64,000 nucleotides of DNA from contig WBVU01000009.1 in assembly GCA_009192285.1 (NCBI GenBank), forward strand, positions 1,550,001 through 1,614,000, in the 5' to 3' direction. This document shows positions 57,350 through 64,000 of the stretch, piece after piece. The position numbers and the translations under genes are program-made. How positions within the stretch are numbered: the stretch's first letter is position 1; every line of letters begins with the position of its first letter. The DNA is from Morchella semilibera (lineage: Eukaryota; Ascomycota; Pezizomycetes; Pezizales; Morchellaceae). The notes beneath the pieces are model-generated. The model was not told the DNA's origin. It made no database searches and was given only the letters and a program-made list of their open reading frames with translations.

Positions 57350-59118
57350 ATTCCTTTCGTTTAAATTTGATACTCTAATAGGAAATGAAATAGCAGCCAA
57401 GGGCGAGTGATAACTTGTGAAACCAAACAGGTTTTGATAATAACGCACACTAATGCTCGAGTGATACTCTATGAAAAATCTGCACTAATTCCCGCCAACC
57501 TTCGCCGATGCATTGTTGTCAAGATAGAAACAGAAGGCGCACCACTTGTCATGGCACCTGTTTCCCAGTCCCATTTTAAACACTGATCTACATGTATGTA
57601 CCTAGCCATCTCCTCTGCCCAACCATCCATCCCATCCATCCCCTCTTCCACGTACCTTATCAACATCATGCGGGGCATAACGAACCCCCACCCCCAAAAC
57701 CACTCATCAGAGTGCGGCGATAAGCCCTGCGTTCCCACTCGCATTCACTCCCGTTAAGACTACATACTAAATAATTGCCAGCCATCTCCTTGACATCTTG
57801 CATATCGGCACTTCCCCCCGACAGCGCGGGTTCAGTTTGGTGTATGCATGCACATGAGCACGCCACGTGCTGCACAAGCGATAATTGCACATAACTGCCA
57901 CAGAAACCGCTGAGATATGCACAAGCAAGCAGTCCCCCCGACATACATATGTAAAGCACCTACGCACAGCGCCAAGCCCGGGATTGAAACGAGAATCATA
58001 CGAGACCATGAGCGGGCGAAAGGCCGACCTGCGTCTGGTTGGATGGAGGTTCGTGAGCTGGGGTAAGAGTGGAAGCGAGCCATCGCACCCGTGGATACCT
58101 TTAGGATCTCGGAGTGTTCCGGGCTGGGTGGTGTGGGACACTGTGGGTGGACGCTAGGCGGGTGTAACTAATTACATGTAGTGATCAGCGCGGTATGTAT
58201 CTGCAGTTTGGAAACAAAATGGGACAATGCATATTATGGGAATATAAACAAATTGACTTGAAGACTAACCGATTAATGATCTTAGAGAGAATGGTTCTCG
58301 TACAGGTACTCTGGGGAGCGCTATGCCTGACTACGGAGTGGTGGCCGGATGCCATTGATCATCACAACGCCGATTGTTGCTAATACTAGGCCGGACCTCG
58401 TTATTGAGTGGGTTGGGGACGGATATCTAGCTGGAGAATTGTCATAGAGGAATTGACCTGACTTTAGGTGCATGATAGGTAAGCATAAAGCTTGGTAGTT
58501 GTGTAGAGAATAAGGGGAGAAGGTTATCTGAGGGTATGTGTACTCATTGAGGGGTATACATGTATGTTGGATTGGTCCCCTGTTTTATTTCGGTACAGGG
58601 GTTGCTGAAAAGTGGAAATCACAATCATAGGGAATCACTCGGCTGACTGGACGATTAAATATGAGGTTTCAGCTAGAAAGGTTAGTCGTACGACTATATC
58701 AAATACAACTGATAAGAAGGTTTATCGAATAAAGCAGCTATAGGAACAGTCTACCTAATTCCCGACAATTAACATCTCTACGCGCCCCAAGGTATATATC
58801 GGCTGGTGTCCCCCCCCCCCCCAGGAACCCTTATAGTTAGTCACCCCTGTAGTATCTCTAGTATTGTCGTGAAAAAGAGCCCGGGAGTAGGAGATTATGG
58901 GGTAGATGCACCTATGAGTGGTCCATGCGTGAAGGAAACCCGAGGACAAAAGAGGAATTATAGCTGTGTGGTAGAGAGGAGTTTGATACGTGTAGGTTGA
59001 GCTACCGCGGTCCCAACTGACATGTCGGAGACTCGGCAGAATACTTCTCTATAAACGATATTAGAACGGGTGATAGTTTACACTAATGTCAAAGATTCTA
59101 TTGTGGGAGTGCACTTCC

Positions 59119-59408
59119 AGTGATGGGCACGAAACGAGACTTGGACAAGCCTTGTCTCGTCTTGTATTCCTTCGATGGAGTCTCACTCTTGACAAACCCG
59201 GGACTTCTTTGCCATGCGACTCTGCTAAAAATATTGAAAGAGGCCTACGAAATCATAGTATGCTGGTCTTAGAAGAGTTTAGAGTTGATAAAGTAAATTT
59301 AGGTGGTAAAAAAAAGTCAAATATGTTTCGAGACCTCGACGACCAAGACAATCTTATCTTGCCAAAGTATCGAGACATACCTTCGAGGCAGCTTGTCTCG
59401 TGCCCATT
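59119..59408. mobile_element. possible 290-bp TIR element rich in CGAGAC words
   Basis: The ends carry inverted copies of ATGGGCACG(A) followed by GAGACAAGC-like sequence. Inside, CGAGAC and GTCTCG recur in both orientations, and the left end forms a strong hairpin (CGAGACTTGGACAAG / CTTGTCTCG). A 130-codon frame across it is a by-product of this structure. Confidence 0.45.
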
Positions 59409-59914
59409 ACTACCACGTCCGCTCCATGCAGCCGCCCCGGTAAAGCCATCCTACATTGACCTTATTGGAAAAATCTAGAGAAAATGAGGGGTATGGTTTA
59501 GGGCGCTGTTGCTGGCGTCGAGTGATGGGTTATGATTGGAATTTAATTGACAAACCTCCATATGTTGTACATGTGCGACACATAGAGAAACAAGGAGTCA
59601 TACTTTTTTTTTTTTGATTTAGAAGCTGTGGCGCTTCGCGAAATTCTTTGCGTCGAACAGCTGTTTAAGTGGTAACCCGCTCAACCCCTAACCTGGCTAT
59701 ATGCCCAACTCCCCAGGATTAACACTTTAACTCAGGTACCAGTGCTAAGGTACGCTTGGCTCAGGCCCTCGTGATGCTAGGGTCTTGTAGGCAGTTTTTG
59801 AAATTATGCTTTAAGGAACGTACGGCGCTCCCTTCTTTCCCATGTATAGAGAAAAGAAATCAGGCAGTACTACATTTATTGCAATGAAGCCCTCGTCGCA
59901 ATACCGCCACCGTA

Positions 59915-60000
59915 GTACTTGAGACGAAATTAAGTATTGTCCCAACTGCGCTGGCAACCATGCTATCGCGAGAGACAATACTTAATTTCACCGCAGGTAC
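59915..60000. mobile_element. 86-bp hairpin element
   Basis: The arms 59915-59941 and 59974-60000 are inverted copies at about 22-23 of 27 positions, with a perfect core GAAATTAAGTATTGTC. Both ends carry GTAC. Confidence 0.65.
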
Positions 60001-60075
60001 ATGTATCATCACAATTATCAGCATGAGATTCACTCCATTGTAGCCTTTCTCACCCAGTAGCCGTTTACTCTGAGG

Positions 60076-60231
60076 TATCCCTTAGTTTGTCAGTAAAATG
60101 CTGACCCCCCAAGGGGGGGGGGGCAAGTTTTGTGTGGCTTTACTAACAGATCCCGTTATCTCCCTTATCAAATAATAGATCTTCCATACAAATTTAATTC
60201 TTCTGTTATAGCATTGACAGACTAAGGGATA
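60076..60231. mobile_element. 156-bp inverted-repeat element
   Basis: The arms start TATCCCTTAGTTTGTCA (60076) and its near-complement ends at 60231 (TGACAGACTAAGGGATA). The centre contains a C7-G10-like hairpin near 60105-60123. Confidence 0.6.
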
Positions 60232-61217
60232 AGGAATCTGTATAAGGCCTTTAGTAAAGGAAGTTGAAATAAAAGGTTGATATCATAGTATCGATGGCAC
60301 ATTATACGCATCACTACATTACGCACAGTGTCAATACACTTAATGATGTAAACAAAAAAAACAAAAACGCACAGTGTTAGATACAGGTATAATCAAATCT
60401 GACCCCCTCAAGCGTTCCGGATCTTCCCCAATAAACTGGTTTCCGAGACATACGGTACTTAGAAGCCATACACACAGCAGCAACAAATATCCAATCTTCG
60501 TGGTATTTGAACCCTTTTCTAAATCCCCATAACATTATCATGGCAACCTGAAACTCCTACCATGTATATATATGTACACCCCTCTGAAAGATCTTTGCCC
60601 TGACGCGACGTTTGCCCTATCTGTTGCCAACATGTCTATGACGCATTATTTATGCGGCTTTAAGCGGGCTGCTAAGTGAAGTTTTGTGAGCCCGAAAGAC
60701 CGCCCCCAGCGGTGCCTACTCCGTTCACTATTCAAAATCCCATCATAATTCTGAGACTTTGCCCGCATCTGCTGGTGTATTTTAGGTATGTCGCGAAATA
60801 GCGTTAGAAAATTTTGCTGGTTGTCTCCCGACCACTTGATCGTGCATGAGGAGTTACATGTATCCAAACATACGAATGTAGGAGGCCAGGAGGGTACCCA
60901 TCTACCACCCTTATATTTCTCCCAGCCCTTTCGTCCCATTCATTTAAATCAGATCTCACTTAAATTGCCGCCCTTAGCGCTGCCCCTCATGCGTTATCAA
61001 AAGCCTCGCCGGGTGTGGTTGTGTGGATCAAGTTGTGTGGTTCATTTGTTGGCATGGGTGATTGCCTGAAAACTCCCTCCTGGTGCATATATGTATGTAT
61101 GTATGTACATACATGTAGGCAAGGTAAAAAGTGCAGTATTAAGTCTGGCGCGCGCTAAAGTTATTTTGAAATTTCAGAAGGGATAAATAAAAACCAGAAA
61201 TAAAAAATTGAGACCCG

Positions 61218-61225
61218 TATATAAA
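61218..61225 (+). promoter_or_regulatory. TATA box of the kinase gene
   Basis: TATATAAA about 90 bp upstream of the kinase start codon. Confidence 0.5.
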
Positions 61226-61313
61226 ACCTGTACCCACCTATGCATAGGTTTAGACAACACGCTCCCCAGCTTAATCAACTTATCTTATACACGGGCTGGA
61301 CCTAGAATCAAAA

Positions 61314-62367
61314 ATGCCTGCTCCAAACAAAAAATTTGAAAGCTATAAACTCGAAGCAGAGATCTTTAAGGGCTACTGCACGCACACTATCCTTCACGAA
61401 TCAGGCCCCCAAAAAGAGAAGTGGATTAAAGGAGAAGATCTTGGTTTTGGGGCTTATGGAGAAGTATGGGTTGAGAAGAAAGAGACCGGGGAAGCGAGAG
61501 CAGTGAAAAAACTGTCAAAATATGATGGAGGGTTGAGTTCGAGGGAGTTATTAGCTTTGATAGAGTTGAATAAGGTAATATCTGACGATTATTTGTTGAG
61601 AGCTCCTTCGTAAGAATTTGGGATTTGGACTTTTATATTAAAATTTTACTAGTTCCCTGAGCACTTTGTACAATTTTTTGGGTGGTTTGAAGGGGTGCAT
61701 GATATCTATTTTGCTATGGAATATATCCATTACGGTGACCTGGACAGCTACACCCACAAATATAGAGACAACAATCCGGTATCAGAAGACGATTCGAAAA
61801 TAATCATAAAGCAGCTACTTCATGGTGTTCAAATAATGCACGACATGGGTTTCTGCCATCGTGATTTAAAACCACAGGTTGGAAGCCTATGCCCATGAAT
61901 AGTACGGGCCGTTTAGTTTTGGGCCATAGCCGCTGATACATATAAAACAGAACATTCTTGTGGTCTCTTGGTCCCCTACTATTACTGTCAAAATCACCGA
62001 CTTTGGTGTCACGAAACAAGTAATAGGCGACCTCACCGAACTACGGACGGAGATTGGAACCCAAAACTATATAGCGCCCGAAATCCAGGGATTTATCAGC
62101 GAAGAAACGTCGGTCTATACAAATGCTGCCGATATCTGGTCCTTAGGCTGCTTAATGTATGAAATTATGACACGGGCTACACCATTCCCAGCTAATAACG
62201 GACTTCACCGCTACACTATGTCAGAGAAATTCCCGGAGAAGAATCTGGTTGATGTCGGCGCGAGTCCTGAAGCAATAGCATTTAACATCAAGCTAATGAG
62301 GCCCCACCCAGATGATAGATTAAGTACCAGGCAAGCTCTCCAAGACTCGTGGCTTTCAAGTGAATAG
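61314..62367 (+). CDS. small serine/threonine protein kinase
   Basis: Exons are 61314-61574, 61653-61877 and 61951-62367, giving 300 aa, which is a kinase domain with almost nothing else. All key elements are present: the glycine loop G44-F-G46-A-Y-G49, the ATP-anchoring K65 in RAVKKL, the catalytic HRDLKPQNIL with D158, D179-F-G and the A204-P-E motif. The second intron falls inside the catalytic loop between HRDLKPQ and NIL. The activation segment (GVTKQVIGDLTELRTEIGTQNYIAPE) and the WSLGCLMYEIM block are typical of Ser/Thr kinases. A short N-terminal strand (residues 1-40) precedes the kinase fold. The substrate and pathway are unknown. The group is closest in look to CAMK/NEK-like or fungal lineage-expanded kinases, but I cannot assign a named orthologue. 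Confidence 0.92.
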
Positions 62368-62649
62368 TTGGGGGGTGGCCTGCGGACCGACGACGACAGA
62401 TATGAGGTTATTGCGGAAGGTCAATCTATCACATATAGATATATACAAATGAGAGAGAGAGAAGGAGGATGGAAAAAAACGAACAAGACTCCACTGATGT
62501 AACTAGTTAGAGAGAGCAAGAACAAAGTAAACATATGAACACCCAAATCTAGGAAATTAAGAAGCCATTAGTGACCGGGAAGACAAACAAGCATTTTCGG
62601 CCCAACCCCCATTGGCCCAACCCCCATCGTGCCTACGATCGTAGGTCAA
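62368..62649. other. short convergent spacer
   Basis: 282 bp between the kinase (+) and the UPF0642 gene (-). It has a GAGAGAGAGAAGGAGG purine run and a direct repeat of the 14-base word GGCCCAACCCCCAT at about 62599 and 62614. Confidence 0.6.
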
Positions 62650-63231
62650 CTAGGTCTTCCTGGATCTACGACCAACACCTGACCTAATACCACCTTTTCC
62701 CCCTTTCTGGACGCCTGGGAAGACAACAGCATGTCTTGATTGACGCCCACGTCGGCGAATTCTACTCGCGTTGATCTTTTTCTTTGATGGCTCCGAAGAC
62801 TTTACCCCATCGACTTCCATGGCGCCTTTGTATAGAGTTAGAACCGCCTTAAACCTTTTCATTCATACTTTGAGATTTCCATAGGAGGCTATATACCTTC
62901 TTTTTGCGCAGTTTCCTTGAGCTTCTCTGGGTCTGAAATCAACAGGTTAGCACCCAACTACATCCCGTGGTAAGAGCTCAAAAATACCTTTGGTCTCGAC
63001 CTCGACATCCATCTCCCCGGGCCCACGAATAGGCTCCCTTCCAGAATTCGCTAGTTCTAGGAGTCTTGCTGAAAGTCTAGCTGTGCGGGCATCTTCCACA
63101 GGGCGGAAGACAGTAGCCGCAAGTTTTGACTTGTTCGACTTGATACGGCCTAAAGAGATATTCTGTCAGAGACGCAATCGCGTCGCGATCGTATAAAGGG
63201 ATAACTCACTAGCTCTTAAAGATTTGCCCAT
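62650..63231 (-). CDS. UPF0642/DUF2423 family protein (YBL028C-like), probable nucleolar protein
   Basis: Small basic protein of the DUF2423/UPF0642 family; yeast YBL028C is nucleolar and linked to 60S ribosome precursors. On the minus strand the exons are 63231-63210, 63149-62988, 62932-62897 and 62825-62650, giving 131 aa. Two exons are tiny: 22 and 36 nt. The N-terminus MGKSLRASRIKSNKSKLAA leads into VFRPVEDARTARLSARLLELA, the hallmark of the family. An acidic linker with EMDVEVETK and a second MEVDGVKSSEPSKKK block follows. The C-terminus is highly basic (RIRRRGRQSRHAVVFPG..KGGKGG..RRSRKT), like a nucleolar signal. Every junction is in phase 1. It diverges from TRM5 with 328 bp between start codons. 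Confidence 0.88.
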
Positions 63232-63559
63232 TTTTATTAATACTGAGGTGAAGAAATAATTGTATAAAGGTGGGAGCAAATTGGAGTAGGCTGGCTGTAT
63301 GTATGTGGGGGATGTAAGTGGGTTTAAACATTTTAAGTTTTCACACTGCGCTAGCGCCTTGGCACCGCGCATCTACCACGCCATGGCAACATTCTGCAGA
63401 TTTCTGTTTCGAGCTTCATGATTTGCTCAAATGTCACTCTTCAAGGAGATAAAATGTACCCCCAGCTCCCCACACCTTTCCTTTATTACTGTGTTGGCTA
63501 TCTGTTCTTGCTGATAGGATCTTAGTTTTATGTAGCTGCGAAACGTTTCGTCGCCCAGG
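63232..63559. promoter_or_regulatory. shared divergent promoter of UPF0642 gene and TRM5
   Basis: 328 bp between two start codons on opposite strands. Both flanking genes serve ribosome or tRNA maturation, so co-regulation is plausible but not shown. No clear TATA box is visible. Confidence 0.45.
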
Positions 63560-64000
63560 ATGTCTCGTTATCTCTTGCCTCCAGTGAACCGTGCTATGAC
63601 CACACTAGATCGTTCCTTCTTTCGGAAAACCGTTACAATTACAGCAGCGCATGTGTTCGACGTAAAGAATATTGGGAGGGTGCAGAAAGAATGTACTGAA
63701 GATATATTGAAGGGAATGCGTCTGATCAAGAGCGTTGTCTCAGAGGCAGATTCTAATGGGAAGAAGAGGATGCTGGTCAGGTTAAAGCCGGAAGTGAATC
63801 ATAATGGTATGGAGGAGATATTTATGCATCTTTTGATGTATTTGCATATTGATTCTCAACTGATCATCCCTTAGACCTGTCAACAGCCAGTGAGAGCACC
63901 AGAGATCTTGTCAAAAGCAAAATACTAGAATTGGTTCCCCACGACCTTCACCTCAAATATGAGAATTGGGGATATAGTGCGTCTACCACCCAGCATTTAT
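63560..64000 (+). CDS. TRM5: tRNA (guanine37-N1)-methyltransferase, N-terminal part (cut by window end)
   Basis: Methylates G37 next to the anticodon of many tRNAs; works in the nucleus/cytosol and in mitochondria. Exon 1 is 63560-63806 and begins MSRYLLPPVNRAMTTLDRSFFRKTVTITA in two adjoining blocks, the typical Trm5 N-terminus (PPVNRAMTxLDRSFF). A 68-nt intron from GTATGG ends CCCTTAG. Exon 2 starts at 63875 (DLSTASESTRDLVKSKILELVPHDL across two segments, then LKYENWGY). It either ends at a GTGCGT donor at 63977 or runs on past the window. The catalytic SAM-binding domain lies beyond the right edge, so only about 115 residues are visible. Confidence 0.88.

Larger units (their letters stand above)
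57350..61313. other. 4-kb gene-poor spacer with inverted-repeat elements
   Basis: No supported gene. It holds CGAGTGATA-type motifs at about 57404, 57460 and 59519, a 290-bp inverted-repeat region (59119-59408), two hairpin elements (59915-60000 and 60076-60231), TACATGTA copies and (GTAT)n at 61091-61105. The kinase promoter with a TATA box occupies its right end. Confidence 0.6.

Noticed and set aside
59086-59478. 130-codon open frame
   Set aside because: It coincides with an inverted-repeat region built of CGAGAC words; the frame is explained by the repeat.
1-64000. CRISPR array, bacterial operon or prophage signals
   Set aside because: No regularly spaced repeats and no prokaryotic gene organisation; introns and gene content are fungal.
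1-64000. secondary-metabolite gene cluster
   Set aside because: No polyketide synthase, NRPS, terpene synthase, P450 or transporter genes. The genes are mixed housekeeping functions.

Overview
The window is nuclear DNA of a filamentous ascomycete (Pezizomycotina). The genes carry short introns of about 50-120 nt with GT..AG ends and CTAAC/CTGAC-type branch sites. Two genes have long 5' leaders, and the gene set is fungal: THI5/NMT1, CDC8, COQ3, BRE2, an AMPK beta subunit and an RKM4-type SET protein. Gene density is moderate. About half of the window is gene-free spacer, rich in homopolymers, microsatellites, copies of the palindrome TACATGTA and small inverted-repeat elements. I cannot name the species. 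An early-branching class such as Pezizomycetes is possible but not shown.

Layout. 1-2624: 3' part of a long coiled-coil protein gene. 5053-6235: a Ser/Pro-rich protein whose frame is broken twice. 11633-17011: a PH-C2-RasGAP protein (BUD2-like) with a long leader and probably a tiny first exon. 19596-20314: thymidylate kinase. 20703-21618: COQ3 methyltransferase. 21956-23545 (-): BRE2/ASH2-type SPRY subunit of COMPASS. 26621-28357: THI5/NMT1 with a complete TPP-riboswitch leader. 29413-30954 (-): AMPK beta subunit. 31641-33470: a 5'-truncated LINE with a perfect 17-bp target duplication. 36583-37503: a small Lys/Glu-rich predicted gene. 42481-44134: SET-domain lysine methyltransferase. 45767-47009 (-): an unrecognised three-exon gene. 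50026-50343: a small acidic protein. 52919-55091: a nuclear-type protein with a C-terminal Myb-like segment and one frame break. 56232-57349: a phytanoyl-CoA dioxygenase-like protein. 61314-62367: a small protein kinase. 62650-63231 (-): UPF0642/DUF2423 protein. 63560-end: start of TRM5.

The genes are mostly unrelated housekeeping genes in tandem, convergent or divergent order, and there is no obvious metabolic cluster. The most informative regulatory structure is the THI5 leader. There a TPP aptamer sits inside an alternatively spliced intron, and its upstream 5' splice site falls inside the start codon of a 17-codon uORF. The gene-poor blocks at 23.7-26.5, 33.5-42.4 and 57.4-61.3 kb hold at least eight different short hairpin or TIR elements, a tRNA-derived SINE-like unit, and a recurring CGAGTGATA..TATGA motif. 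Three separate frame breaks in otherwise good genes are each repaired by one extra base in a 4-base G or C run, which points to base-calling errors or very recent indels.
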